This document shows positions 18,505 to 27,224 of a DNA stretch of 64,000 nt, in pieces. Each line of letters starts with the position of its first letter. Within the stretch, counting starts at the first letter, position 1. Position numbers and translations under genes: made by a program. Origin of the DNA: Thermoguttaceae bacterium (GTDB lineage: Bacteria > Planctomycetota > Planctomycetia > Pirellulales > Thermoguttaceae); NCBI GenBank assembly GCA_017407125.1, contig JAFQXE010000028.1, forward strand, positions 62,001-126,000, written 5' to 3'. Under the pieces are notes generated by a model. The model saw nothing but the letters and a program-made list of their open reading frames with translations, was not told where the DNA came from and did no database searches.

Positions 18505-19557
18505 ATGTCTGACACAGTAGAAAAAATCGTGATTATCGGCAGCGGACCAGCAGCGTGGTCTGCCGCTATTTACGCCGCCAGAGCCAATCTCAACCCCGTC
18601 GTTTACGAAGGTTCCTATACCGAAGAAAACCGTCTGGCAAACAATCTGCCGATGGGGCAATTGTACACGACCACGGAAATCGAGAATTATCCTGGATTCC
18701 CCCACGGCGACGTCGGCGCGTATTTGAAATCCGCTATCGGAGAAGAACGCTCGTACATGCTGGCGCCGCATGCAGAAGGCGGATCTGTCACAGGTCCTGA
18801 ACTGGTCGAACTGATTCGTCAGCAAGCCGTCAATTTCGGGACTCGCGTCGTTTCTGCAGAAATCGTCGATCTGGACGTTACACAGCGTCCCTTCAAGCTG
18901 ACAGACAACGAAGGCGAAACGTGCATGGCGCAGACAATTATTATCGCCACCGGAGCCCGAGCGAACTGGCTGGGGCTGGCGTCTGAAGAGCAATTCAAAA
19001 ATCGCGGCGTAAGCGCGTGCGCCGTTTGCGATGGGGCTCTGCCTCGATTCCGCAATAAACCGCTGGCGGTTATCGGCGGGGGCGACAGCGCAATCGAAGA
19101 AGCTCTGTATCTGACAAACTTCGCATCAAAGGTTTACCTGATTCATCGTCGAGACGAATTCCGCGCCTCAAAAGCCATGGCAAAAAAAGCGTTCGACAAC
19201 GAAAAAATCGAAATCCTCTTTAACAGGGTTCCAGTTGAGTTTATCGGGAACGAAACAGAAGGTCTAACTTCTTTAAAAATAAAAAGTACAGTCGACGGGC
19301 AAGAAATGACGATATGTGTTTCTGGAGTATTTTGTGCGATAGGACACACGCCAAACACAGCGTTTTTACAAGGGAAAATCGCCCTGACAGAAAAACGATA
19401 CGTTCAGCTGCCCCAACCGCACAGAATGGCAACCAACGTTCCAGGGATATTTGCCGCAGGAGACTGCGCCGACGATTACTATCGACAGGCGATTACCTCG
19501 GCAGGAACAGGCGCAATGGCAGCATTAGAAGCGGAAAGATTCTTGGCTGCAGAATAA
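18505..19557 (+). CDS. trxB: Thioredoxin reductase (350 aa)
   Basis: An FAD/NADPH pyridine nucleotide-disulfide reductase that recycles thioredoxin in the cytoplasm. Seen: an N-terminal FAD-binding GSGPAAWSAA, a redox-active CAVC at residues 172-175, an NADPH-binding GGGDSAIEEA about ten residues later, and the C-terminal FAD motif GIFAAGDCAD. The start is ATG 18505, because GGAG ends 6 bases before it; an in-frame TTG at 18493 overlaps that site and is not used. It is about 30 residues longer than E. coli TrxB, partly through a loop after residue 65 (ERSYMLAPHAEGGS). It is transcribed away from copA. Confidence 0.92.
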   Translation: MSDTVEKIVIIGSGPAAWSAAIYAARANLNPVVYEGSYTEENRLANNLPMGQLYTTTEIENYPGFPHGDVGAYLKSAIGEERSYMLAPHAEGGSVTGPELVELIRQQAVNFGTRVVSAEIVDLDVTQRPFKLTDNEGETCMAQTIIIATGARANWLGLASEEQFKNRGVSACAVCDGALPRFRNKPLAVIGGGDSAIEEALYLTNFASKVYLIHRRDEFRASKAMAKKAFDNEKIEILFNRVPVEFIGNETEGLTSLKIKSTVDGQEMTICVSGVFCAIGHTPNTAFLQGKIALTEKRYVQLPQPHRMATNVPGIFAAGDCADDYYRQAITSAGTGAMAALEAERFLAAE

Positions 19558-20110
19558 AAATCCCAAAATCGTATTACATATAAAACGAAAAAAGCGCTCA
19601 AAATCGTTAAATTCGGTACAAGCATTAAAAATAAGAAAAAAAATAATAACTTTTCTTAGCAATGCACATAGCCGATTTAAAAAAGTGTAGTACAATAGTT
19701 ATGAAGTTGAGAGCAGTAAGCTTTAAGCTTATAAAACAAGATGAAAACGGGAGAAAAGAGACTCGGAAAAATCTTAATCTCCCCAAGAAATTGGCAAAAA
19801 TTCGGAAAATTTTGAAAAATTTCTAAAATTTTGTGGTGCACTCACTTGACAAAATGTGAAAATTTAGCCATAATAGGCAATTGACGTATGAATAATCTGA
19901 AAAGAATATTCAAAAGTCAGAAAACAGTTAAGCGAGCATGCAATCGCAAGACTGGTAAAATCGGTCAGGTAAAGTTTCAATAAAATAAAATGAACAAGGT
20001 ACCTACCACAACAGGCGCTCACATAACAGGGTATTGAGAGCGTCGTAAAATGGCCCTTGCGCCAAGTTAAAAATTTTATTTTTGTTTTACGTTTTGGAGG
20101 AATGATCATT
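19558..20110 (+). promoter_or_regulatory. Near-consensus promoter and long 5' leader of the Cys-rich protein gene
   Basis: TTGACA at 19846-19851, a 17-base spacer and CATAAT at 19869-19874 form the best sigma-70 promoter in the window. Transcription would start near 19881, giving a leader of about 230 bases before the start codon. The region before the promoter (19560-19845) is very AT-rich with runs of A and T such as AAAATTTCTAAAATTTTG, resembling an UP element or curved DNA. No gene is seen in this stretch. Confidence 0.7.
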
Positions 20111-20878
20111 ATGAAACGTTTCGTAGTAGCCATGATTGCTTTGGCTTTGGTTTCCGTTAGCGCTATTTCTTTCGCTGCTGATTGCGCTCCGGCTTGCGCT
20201 CCCGCTGCCGCCGCGTGTGAACCGGCTCCGGCTCCGGCTTGTGATCCAGCTCCGGCTTGTGATCCGGCCCCGGCTTGCGCCCCCGCTTGCAAACCCTGCA
20301 AGAAACTGGGTCTCGGCTGCCTGAAGAAGATCCGTTGCTGCAAACCGGCTTGCGCTCCGGCTTGTGATCCGGCCCCGGCTTGTGAACCGGCTCCGGCTTG
20401 CGCTCCCGCTTGCGAACCCGCTTGCAAACCCTGCAAGAAGTTCAACTTCAAGCTCTTCCGTTGCTGCAAACCCTGCAAACCGGCTTGCGCTCCCGCTTGC
20501 GAACCGGCTCCGGCTTGTGATCCGGCCCCGGCTTGCGCTCCGGCTGAAGCCGCTTGCGAACCGGCTTGCGCTCCCGCTTGCAAACCCTGCAAGAAATTCA
20601 GCTTCAAGAAGCTCGGTTGCTTCAAGAAGGCTTGCAAACCGGCTTGCGCTCCCGCTTGCGCTCCGGCTCCGGCTTGTGAACCGGCCCCGGCTTGCGATCC
20701 AGCTCCGGCTTGCGCTCCCGCTTGCAAACCCTGCAAGAAACTCTGCTGCAAGAAGGCTTGCAAACCCGCTTGCGTAAAGAAGTTCAACTTCAAGAAGGCC
20801 TGCAAACCGGCTTGCGCTCCCGCCTGCGCTCCGGCTTGCGAACCGGCTCCGGCTTGCGCTCCCGCTGCCGCTTGCTAA
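20111..20878 (+). CDS. Secreted Cys/Pro/Ala-rich repeat protein (255 aa)
   Basis: The start is chosen as ATG 20111 because GGAGG ends 10 bases before it; ATG 20102 is only 1 base away. Residues 1-22 form a signal peptide ending SFAAD. The rest is low-complexity: repeats of CAPACEPAPACDPAPA type alternate with basic stretches such as CKPCKKFNFK and CLKKIRCC. Roughly every third or fourth residue is Cys. Chemical analyses of planctomycete envelopes have reported Cys- and Pro-rich, disulfide-linked protein walls, so a structural envelope role is attractive, as is metal binding; neither is proven. A very strong promoter and a strong terminator suggest abundant expression. No homologue is named from memory. 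Confidence 0.85.
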   Translation: MKRFVVAMIALALVSVSAISFAADCAPACAPAAAACEPAPAPACDPAPACDPAPACAPACKPCKKLGLGCLKKIRCCKPACAPACDPAPACEPAPACAPACEPACKPCKKFNFKLFRCCKPCKPACAPACEPAPACDPAPACAPAEAACEPACAPACKPCKKFSFKKLGCFKKACKPACAPACAPAPACEPAPACDPAPACAPACKPCKKLCCKKACKPACVKKFNFKKACKPACAPACAPACEPAPACAPAAAC

Positions 20879-20959
20879 GTTAAGCTAAATTATCAATAAC
20901 TTGATTTTCGATTATCATAAGTAACTGGTACATCTACCCTGTGATTAGGCCAGTGAAAC

Positions 20960-20993
20960 AAGGAACCCCGTCAGTGAACGGGGTTTTTTGTTT
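20960..20993 (+). terminator. Intrinsic terminator of the Cys-rich protein gene
   Basis: AACCCCGT-type arm (GGAACCCCGT) and ACGGGGTT enclose a short loop and are followed by TTTTTTG. It lies about 85 bases behind the stop. Confidence 0.88.
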
Positions 20994-21123
20994 TAAATCG
21001 AGTTTTGGTATTTTCGTTGATTATCCTCAATATCTTTTAACGCCCTGCTTGACTTATATTTCAATAACGCTATAAATATTAGCGTCGATGTTACCATATA
21101 TTGGTCTTTCACTTTTAGTCGCG

Positions 21124-21606
21124 ATGCAAACGCTTTCCTTTGATTCTCACAATCTTGACGACACTCAAACATTGGGAACGATTCTCGAACAATCCATTCC
21201 CAACGGAGCAGTTGTTTCCCTCCTTGGCGCTCTCGGAGCTGGCAAAACAGCGTTAGTTCGCACTATTGCCGCAGCTGGCGGGGAGAATCCTCAGGACGTT
21301 TCCAGCCCGACTTTCGTCCTAATTCAGGAATACACTGCCGGACGTCGTCCGATTTACCATTTCGACGCTTACCGTATCGCGGACGACGACGAATTTCTCG
21401 AACTCGGTCCCGAGGAGTACTTTGACTCCTCTGGCATTACTTTCGTTGAATGGGCTGACAGAGTAGTTAACTGTCTTCCTGAACAATATATCCAAATTTC
21501 CGTTGAGCACACTGGAGACTCCTCCAGACGCTATAAAATTACCGCAATTGGCAATCAATATCAGGATTTTCTAAAAAAACTGGCTGATAATCCGATTTTT
21601 CCTTGA
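21124..21606 (+). CDS. tsaE: tRNA t6A biosynthesis ATPase TsaE (160 aa)
   Basis: TsaE works with TsaB/TsaD to make N6-threonylcarbamoyladenosine at A37 of ANN-decoding tRNAs. Seen: Walker A in LGALGAGKTALVR, followed by SSPTFVLIQEY, then HFDAYRI and a C-terminal FVEWAD, all characteristic of the family. The usual length is about 150 residues. The start is uncertain: ATG 21124 fits the family length; an in-frame ATG at 21088 would add 12 hydrophobic residues. Neither has a Shine-Dalgarno site. The promoter of the following sigma-factor gene starts just behind the stop. Confidence 0.88.
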   Translation: MQTLSFDSHNLDDTQTLGTILEQSIPNGAVVSLLGALGAGKTALVRTIAAAGGENPQDVSSPTFVLIQEYTAGRRPIYHFDAYRIADDDEFLELGPEEYFDSSGITFVEWADRVVNCLPEQYIQISVEHTGDSSRRYKITAIGNQYQDFLKKLADNPIFP

Positions 21607-21623
21607 AAGTTTCATAAAATTTG

Positions 21624-21652
21624 TTGCATTTTTTCAAATGGTCTGATATAAT
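21624..21652 (+). promoter_or_regulatory. Sigma-70-type promoter of the sigma-factor gene
   Basis: TTGCAT at 21624-21629, 17 bases, then TATAAT at 21647-21652 preceded by TGA (extended -10). Transcription would begin near 21659, 74 bases before the start codon. Confidence 0.65.
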
Positions 21653-21732
21653 AAGTATATAATATGTGAATCTATATAATATGGATTCTGTTTTTATATA
21701 AAACAATTTTTTCACCGATAAGGATTATTAAC

Positions 21733-22278
21733 ATGGCGTTATCAGAAATTGACCGCAACCTGCTTGACCGCTGTTTACAGCAAAAGCCTCGAGCGTGGGA
21801 AGATTTTGTTGATCGTTTTATTGGTCTGATTACGCATGTTGTTAAACACACGGTACAATCTTCATCGATAAGTTTTACGACAGAAGATTTGGGCGATTTT
21901 TGCAACGAGATCTTTTTGACCTTTATCGAAAACGATTACGCAGTACTGCGTCATTTTCGCGGTCAAAGTTCTCTGGCAACCTATTTAACCGTCGTTGCCC
22001 GCAGAAAGATGGTCAAACTTCTTAACAGTCGTATGGATTCGGTTTTGCTTACGGACGATGTTTCATCATTCGATGAGGACGACGCGTTAAATTATCTCTA
22101 CGACCGCGACGAAGTTGAGAATCTCCTTTCTGAACTCCCGCCTGTTGAAGCCGCGATTGTCAAGCTGTTTTACCTGGAACAAAAGCAGTATAAGGAAATC
22201 AGCGCCGAGTTGAACATCCCGGAAAACAGCATCGGTCCTATTCTTCATCGCGCTCGTCAACGCCTGAAAAACAAATAG
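21733..22278 (+). CDS. ECF-like RNA polymerase sigma factor (181 aa)
   Basis: Sigma-70 family protein of region 2 plus region 4. Region 2 contains DLGDFCNEIFLTFIEN and the core-binding/-10 stretch RHFRGQSSLATYLTVVARRK. Region 4 is an HTH: LPPVEAAIVKLFYLEQKQ followed by YKEISAELNIP and a final RARQRL. AAGGA precedes the start by about 10 bases. It has no adjacent anti-sigma factor gene; the following birA starts 15 bases behind it. Planctomycetes carry many such factors; the regulon cannot be told. Confidence 0.88.
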   Translation: MALSEIDRNLLDRCLQQKPRAWEDFVDRFIGLITHVVKHTVQSSSISFTTEDLGDFCNEIFLTFIENDYAVLRHFRGQSSLATYLTVVARRKMVKLLNSRMDSVLLTDDVSSFDEDDALNYLYDRDEVENLLSELPPVEAAIVKLFYLEQKQYKEISAELNIPENSIGPILHRARQRLKNK

Positions 22279-22293
22279 TTTTCATTTGCAAAA

Positions 22294-23046
22294 ATGTTGT
22301 TTGCATATCAGTCTGTGGATTCGACTAATCTGGAAGCCCTTCGTTGGTCTGAAAATAACGAGTCCATGGAAGACGTCTGGTTTTCCGCTTCTGAGCAGAC
22401 GGGAGGATTGGGGCAACGCAACAGAAAATGGTCTTCTCCGGCAGGAGGCGTTTACGTTTCAGTTTTGTATACGCCTCCGCTGTTGTTATCAGACTACTCC
22501 CTTTTTGGTCTGATAACTCTTGCCGCCGGAAACGCCGTTTACGAATTGGTCAAAGAGCTTTTATTGGAGAATGTCGTCGACGTTGAACCGTTAAAAATCC
22601 ATTGGCCCAACGACGTCTATTACAACGGTCGCAAACTATCCGGAATCCTCACGCAAAGCGCCAATAAGGGAAAACTCATTACCGGGATCGGAATCAACGC
22701 CAACGCGTCCTTTTCCATTTCAGAGACAAATCGTCCGATTTCATTGCGAGAAATACTGCAAAAAGAAGTCGATTTGAGTATAATAATCGATAGACTTCAA
22801 AAGAGTTGGAACAATCAGATTCGCCTGCTTGCCCAAAGCGTTCAAAATGGATTCGTCGACTACGTCTTCCAGACGGAACGCAAACTCGCCTGGCTGGGAG
22901 AGCCCGTTACGGTAACGCAAACAGACGAGTCCCAACAGCCAGCTATATCCGGCGTTCTGACTGGTCTGACAAGCGCTGGAGCGCTGAGAATTCAAACCGC
23001 AGACTGCGAACGCGTTCTCGTTTCTGGCTCGGTGCGAGCGAAATAA
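22294..23046 (+). CDS. birA: Biotin-protein ligase, catalytic form without HTH (250 aa)
   Basis: Activates biotin with ATP and transfers it to the carboxyl-carrier lysine of acetyl-CoA carboxylase and related enzymes. Seen: SVDSTNLEAL, the biotinyl-AMP loop TGGLGQRNRKWSS, then KIHWPNDVYYNGRKLSGIL, and a small C-terminal SH3-like domain (residues ~195-250). The N-terminal DNA-binding domain of E. coli BirA is absent, so this is a class I ligase that does not repress transcription. It lies 15 bases behind the sigma-factor gene and is probably co-transcribed with it and with the next two genes. Confidence 0.9.
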   Translation: MLFAYQSVDSTNLEALRWSENNESMEDVWFSASEQTGGLGQRNRKWSSPAGGVYVSVLYTPPLLLSDYSLFGLITLAAGNAVYELVKELLLENVVDVEPLKIHWPNDVYYNGRKLSGILTQSANKGKLITGIGINANASFSISETNRPISLREILQKEVDLSIIIDRLQKSWNNQIRLLAQSVQNGFVDYVFQTERKLAWLGEPVTVTQTDESQQPAISGVLTGLTSAGALRIQTADCERVLVSGSVRAK

Positions 23047-23070
23047 ATTATTCACAAAGAGTACAACACA

Positions 23071-23313
23071 ATGACGCAATTTCTGACCGCTATCGGCATA
23101 TTCCTTTTTTTCTTTCTGGCAATTGGACTTGTCCAACTGCTGGGATATCGAAACATGATGTGTTCCTGCAAGGCGCGTCGATACGTTCAAATGCGTCAGC
23201 AGGGGATTAAAGACGCCCAAAAGGCGCAGGACGCCCCGGAGCTGATTACCACAATAGAAACGATAGCCCCGAAAAACGATTCAAAAACTCAATCACAGGA
23301 ATCCGAACCATGA
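23071..23313 (+). CDS. Small single-span membrane protein (80 aa)
   Basis: One N-terminal hydrophobic helix (residues 4-26, IGIFLFFFLAIGLVQLLGY), then a CSCKARRY segment and a polar, acidic, Gln-rich tail. It begins 24 bases behind birA and its last codon and stop overlap the next gene's start by 4 bases (ATGA), so it belongs to that operon. No family is recognised. Confidence 0.65.
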   Translation: MTQFLTAIGIFLFFFLAIGLVQLLGYRNMMCSCKARRYVQMRQQGIKDAQKAQDAPELITTIETIAPKNDSKTQSQESEP

Positions 23314-23798
23314 GAATTGCCGTTTTGAGCGACACGCACGGAAACGTTCGTCCGGTTTCCGAGGCGTTGAGCATTTTGGAAAGTCTGGACGTCAAAACGA
23401 TTTTGCACTGCGGCGACGTCGGCGGCGAGGCGATTGTTCAAATGCTTGCCCCGTTTGACGCTCATATCGTCGGCGGCAATACTGACGAATGGATTTCCCT
23501 GGAAAAGGCGGTTAAAACCGCTAATCTGGACTGGCAGGGCGAATTCGGCTCTTTCCAGGCGGAATCGGTTAAAATCGGATTCACTCACGGTCATCTGTTT
23601 GATCGTCTTGCAAAAGAAATAAACAGCGGCTGCTGGAATCTGATATGCACTGGACATACGCACATTGAAGGGTACTTCATCGAACCAAACGGGACGCTTC
23701 GCCTCAATCCCGGAGCGTTCTATCGGGTTCCAGCGCCTGGTTTTGCGATTGTAACCGTTATTGGCGATAAAATAAGCGTAGAGCATATTCATTTATAA
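23310..23798 (+). CDS. YfcE/MJ0936-type metallophosphodiesterase (162 aa)
   Basis: A calcineurin-like phosphoesterase of the short YfcE type. The metal ligands are visible in order: DTHGN (residues 8-12), HCGDVGGE (35-42), GGNTDEW (~57) and near the C-terminal half GHT and HI in CTGHTHIE. It hydrolyses phosphodiesters in vitro in known family members; the physiological substrate is unknown. It is translationally coupled to the 80-aa membrane protein. Confidence 0.85.
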   Translation: MRIAVLSDTHGNVRPVSEALSILESLDVKTILHCGDVGGEAIVQMLAPFDAHIVGGNTDEWISLEKAVKTANLDWQGEFGSFQAESVKIGFTHGHLFDRLAKEINSGCWNLICTGHTHIEGYFIEPNGTLRLNPGAFYRVPAPGFAIVTVIGDKISVEHIHL

Positions 23799-23820
23799 CT
23801 ATAAAGAGAATTCGTCGCCC

Positions 23821-23848
23821 TTGTAATTCCATACAAAAGTGGTATAAT
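23821..23848 (+). promoter_or_regulatory. Promoter of the FHA histidine kinase
   Basis: TTGTAA at 23821-23826, 16 bases, then TATAAT at 23843-23848. The expected transcript would start about 50 bases before the GTG start codon. Confidence 0.6.
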
Positions 23849-23905
23849 CCAAAGCGGGGGTTGAACGCATATTCTACACGCGTTTGAATTATTGGAGAGA
23901 TAGCA

Positions 23906-25672
23906 GTGTCATCATTTTACGTTATCGAAGGACCAGACCGGGGACGACGTTTCGAACTCCTCCCCAATCGCGTCGAAACCATTGGACGGGAAGAAGGCGC
24001 CACCGTACAACTTCACGATACGGAAGTGTCGCGCAAGCACGCGCGAATTATATATGATAGCGGCCGCTATCTGATTACAGACCTCAACAGTTCTAACGGA
24101 ACGTACGTCAATCAGGTTCGTATAACTACAGCCGCCATCAACAGTGGCGACAAAGTCAACGTTGGATCCACGTGTCTGCAATTCACGCAAACGCCCAATA
24201 TTGAACAGGACGATTCCGGAGCGTCAAGCATCAGTTTCGAACTTCCCAGCGACGATCATTCTCAAATCGTTCAAACAATGCGGCATACGGAAGAAGGACG
24301 TCCTTTTTCCGTTCAGGACTGTCAGTCTTTCCTCAGTTCTTCTCTGGATAAAACAGAACAGGCGGAATCCTATTTGCGTCTGGTTTATGAAACCGCCACC
24401 GCTCTGAAATCAACCGGTTCCATTGACGACCTGATGGAAAAGATTCTCGATCTGATATTCCAATGGATCAATCCGGATCGCGGCTGTATTATCCTTTCTG
24501 AACCGCATACGCATGAACTTCAGGTTCGCTGTTATCGTGTTCGAGAACAGGGCGTAAGCGAAAAAATGACCATCAGCCGAACGATTCTGGACTACGTTAC
24601 CAACAAAAATGAAGGCGTTTTATCCAGAAACGCCATGAACGACGCCCGATTCGACGCTTCAGCAAGCATTGTTCATCAAAAGGTCAGCGAAGCCATCTGC
24701 GTGCCGCTTGACGGCCGTTACGGATGCGTTGGCGTTATCTATATTGATACGGAGGCCAACGACGCCTTAAATCCAGAGCGCAATTCAGCGCAGGGCAGAA
24801 CGGCTCATTTTGACGAAAACCACCTCAAAATGATGGTCGCGATCGCTCATCACGCCGCCATCGCCATTGAGGACATTCGTTTTTATTCCGCCATGATTCA
24901 GTCTGAACGTCTGGCGGCAATCGGTCAGACGGTCGCCAACCTGTCACACCACATTAAAAACATTCTCCAGGGCGTCAGCGGCGGAAGCTATTTGATCGAA
25001 TCCGGCTTGAAGAACCACGACGAAAAGCTCATTTCCAAGGGATGGGGCATCGTCGAACGCAACCAGGGAAAGATTTCCTCTCTGGTTATGGACATGCTCA
25101 CGTTCAGCAAAGAACGATCTGCGGAACCGGAATTAGACAACATGAACGACGCGCTGGACGAAGTTGTCGAATTGATGAAACCGCGAGCGGAAGAATTCCA
25201 CGTCGCTTTAACCTGGGTTCGCAACGAGCAGTTTCCCGAATTTTATTTCGACCGGAATCTGATTAACAGAGCGGTTTTGAACCTCATTACCAACGCCATC
25301 GACGCCGCGGCGGACAACGTCAGCCAACTCGTCGCGGAAGCGCAAGGCGATCAAAGCGCTCTGAACAACATCCCGCAGGGAGCCGTCAGCGTTACGCTCG
25401 GCTGGGGAGAAATCCCGACAAACGTCCGCATTTCCGTTTTCGACAACGGCGCCGGCGTTCCCGCCAATCAGGTGGAACAGATTTTCACGCCCTTTGTTTC
25501 CACAAAAGGATCCAAAGGCACCGGACTGGGCTTGCCAGTCGTGAAAAAGGTTGTTACAGAACACGGCGGAACCGTTACATGCGTCCCGCTGGAAAAAGGC
25601 GGAACCGCTTTCCACATCGACCTTCCGTTCCGCAAAGACCCGGACACCGATGGAACCGAGGAAGATGAATAG
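23906..25672 (+). CDS. FHA-GAF sensor histidine kinase (588 aa)
   Basis: The start is GTG 23906, preceded by GGAGAG at 7 bases. Domains: an N-terminal FHA phosphothreonine-binding domain (residues ~22-95, with GREEGATVQLHD, then SRKHARI and SSNGTYVN), a GAF domain (~165-310), a dimerisation/H-box with LSHHIKN (H348), and a C-terminal HATPase with NLITNAIDAA, DNGAGVP and GTGLGLPVV. There is no membrane segment, so it is a cytoplasmic kinase. It has no adjacent response regulator. The FHA domain implies input from a Ser/Thr kinase, a combination common in planctomycetes and delta-proteobacteria. The C-terminus is very acidic. Confidence 0.9.
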   Translation: MSSFYVIEGPDRGRRFELLPNRVETIGREEGATVQLHDTEVSRKHARIIYDSGRYLITDLNSSNGTYVNQVRITTAAINSGDKVNVGSTCLQFTQTPNIEQDDSGASSISFELPSDDHSQIVQTMRHTEEGRPFSVQDCQSFLSSSLDKTEQAESYLRLVYETATALKSTGSIDDLMEKILDLIFQWINPDRGCIILSEPHTHELQVRCYRVREQGVSEKMTISRTILDYVTNKNEGVLSRNAMNDARFDASASIVHQKVSEAICVPLDGRYGCVGVIYIDTEANDALNPERNSAQGRTAHFDENHLKMMVAIAHHAAIAIEDIRFYSAMIQSERLAAIGQTVANLSHHIKNILQGVSGGSYLIESGLKNHDEKLISKGWGIVERNQGKISSLVMDMLTFSKERSAEPELDNMNDALDEVVELMKPRAEEFHVALTWVRNEQFPEFYFDRNLINRAVLNLITNAIDAAADNVSQLVAEAQGDQSALNNIPQGAVSVTLGWGEIPTNVRISVFDNGAGVPANQVEQIFTPFVSTKGSKGTGLGLPVVKKVVTEHGGTVTCVPLEKGGTAFHIDLPFRKDPDTDGTEEDE

Positions 25673-25679
25673 ACAATAA

Positions 25680-25826
25680 ATGAAAGGCGGTAATGAAGCG
25701 ACCAATTTAGGCGAGCCACGGGTGTAAACCCGTGGGGATGAGCGCAGCGAACAAAAACAATAAACAACAGGCGCGAAGCTCTTCGCGCCTTCCTTAATTC
25801 CTCACTCCTCACCTCTCACTCCTAAC
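25680..25826. repeat. Repeat-filled spacer behind the histidine kinase
   Basis: GAAAGGCGGTAATGAAGCGACC at its start matches 7768 and 7899 over about 20 bases. The hairpin CCACGGGTGT/AAACCCGTGG at 25716-25735 and the following GAGCGCAGCGAACAAAAA match 7951-7991. Positions 25795-25826 are heptamers of CTCACTC type. Confidence 0.75.
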
Positions 25827-25857
25827 TAACTACACAATAGCATTCACAACAAATATC

Positions 25858-27075
25858 ATGAAATACGTAGTAATCATTCCTGACGGCGCGGCAGACGAAC
25901 CGATTCCCGCACTCAATAATAAAACAATAATCGAAGCTGCCAATATTCCCTGTCTGAATAAACTGGCGGGGCTGGGACAGATCGGAGTCGCTCATAACGT
26001 TCCGAAGAACCTGCCCGCCGGGTCGGACGTCGCCAATTTGAGCGTTTTGGGATGCAACCCGACGCTGTATTATACCGGTCGCGCACCGCTGGAAGCCGCC
26101 GCGCTGGGCCTGAAACTGGGTCCGAACGACTGGGTTGTCCGCTGCAACATGACGACTATCATCGACCAATACATGCGATCTTTCTCCGCCGGACAGATTT
26201 CTTCCGAGGAACAGCATGAACTGCTCACCGCGCTGCAGGACGCAGTGATCGGCGATTACCCGCCCGGCGCGCTGGAGTTCATTTCCGGCGTCGGCTATCG
26301 CGGTCTGCTCATTCTCCGCGAAGTTCCGGGATTCACGGTTCCGCTGTCACAAAATACGAGAACGTTCGCGCCGCACGACTATACAGACCAACGCGTCTGG
26401 CATGTCGGGCCGCAGGGCGCGGGCGGAGAACTGCTGCTGGAACTGATGGATAAGTCCATTGACGTCTTCGCCAACCATCCCGTCAACAAAAAGCGAATAG
26501 AGCAGGGCAAGCCGCCGGCAACCAACGTCTGGCTATGGGGACAGGGGCAGATGCCGGTTATCCCGTCCTTCAAAGAAACGTACGGCAAAACCGGCGCGAT
26601 GATTACCGCCGTTGACCTGCTGCGGGGTATCGCCAACTCCATCGGGTTTGACAATATTATTGTTCCCGGCGCAACCGGGTTTATCGACACCAACTTCTCC
26701 GGCAAAGCGGCCGCGGCAATTGAAGCGCTCAAAACGCACGACGTCGTTTGCGTTCATCTGGAAGCGACGGACGAGTCTGGACACGAAGGCAGCGTCGAGC
26801 ACAAGATTCAGTCCATGGAAAACATCGACTCCAAAGTCGTCGCCCCGATTTGGGAAGCTCTTTCCAGTTCCGGCGAGCCGTTTAGAATGTTTGTAACGCC
26901 AGACCACCCGACGCCGATTCGCACCAAAACGCATTCTTACGACACCGTACCGTGGCTGATGGTCGGAACAGGCGTTCCCGCTTGCGGCGCCGCGTCCTAC
27001 AATGAAAAAGCCGCTGCTCAAACAGGGCAATATCGGGAAGAAGGCTGGAAGCTCATGGGCGAGCTGTTATCATAA
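25858..27075 (+). CDS. apgM: Archaeal-type cofactor-independent phosphoglycerate mutase (405 aa)
   Basis: Interconverts 3- and 2-phosphoglycerate in glycolysis/gluconeogenesis. The alkaline-phosphatase-like metal site is visible: IIPDGAADEP at residues 6-15, PAGSDVANLSVLGC near 54-67 with the nucleophilic Ser, HLEATDESGHEG near 300 and TPDHPTP near 347. Length and motifs match the ApgM family rather than GpmI. A repeat-rich spacer precedes it and a RAYT transposase follows. Confidence 0.92.
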   Translation: MKYVVIIPDGAADEPIPALNNKTIIEAANIPCLNKLAGLGQIGVAHNVPKNLPAGSDVANLSVLGCNPTLYYTGRAPLEAAALGLKLGPNDWVVRCNMTTIIDQYMRSFSAGQISSEEQHELLTALQDAVIGDYPPGALEFISGVGYRGLLILREVPGFTVPLSQNTRTFAPHDYTDQRVWHVGPQGAGGELLLELMDKSIDVFANHPVNKKRIEQGKPPATNVWLWGQGQMPVIPSFKETYGKTGAMITAVDLLRGIANSIGFDNIIVPGATGFIDTNFSGKAAAAIEALKTHDVVCVHLEATDESGHEGSVEHKIQSMENIDSKVVAPIWEALSSSGEPFRMFVTPDHPTPIRTKTHSYDTVPWLMVGTGVPACGAASYNEKAAAQTGQYREEGWKLMGELLS

Positions 27076-27101
27076 AAAAACATCGGGGATCGCTTGCGAT
27101 T

Positions 27102-27144
27102 CGGAGGGTCGACGTCCTCGTCGACCGCAGGCGTCCTCGCCTGC
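27102..27144 (+). repeat. RAYT-associated double hairpin, copy 1
   Basis: Two adjacent hairpins, GGTCGACG-TCCT-CGTCGACC and GCAGGCG-TCCT-CGCCTGC, preceded by CGGA. The 43 bases are identical to 57806-57848. It lies 80 bases left of the transposase gene. Confidence 0.88.
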
Positions 27145-27224
27145 ATTCGCCGCAAGGCGAAAATTTGTCAATAGTTTACCCCCTTTTGCATTCGTCGTAA
27201 GTCAACAAAAACAAACTATATTAA

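Noticed and set aside
19864-20805. 313-residue open frame antisense to the Cys-rich gene, rich in Gly/Ala/Gln
   Set aside because: It is the mirror of the low-complexity coding repeats. It has no start signal, and the plus strand has a promoter, signal peptide and terminator.
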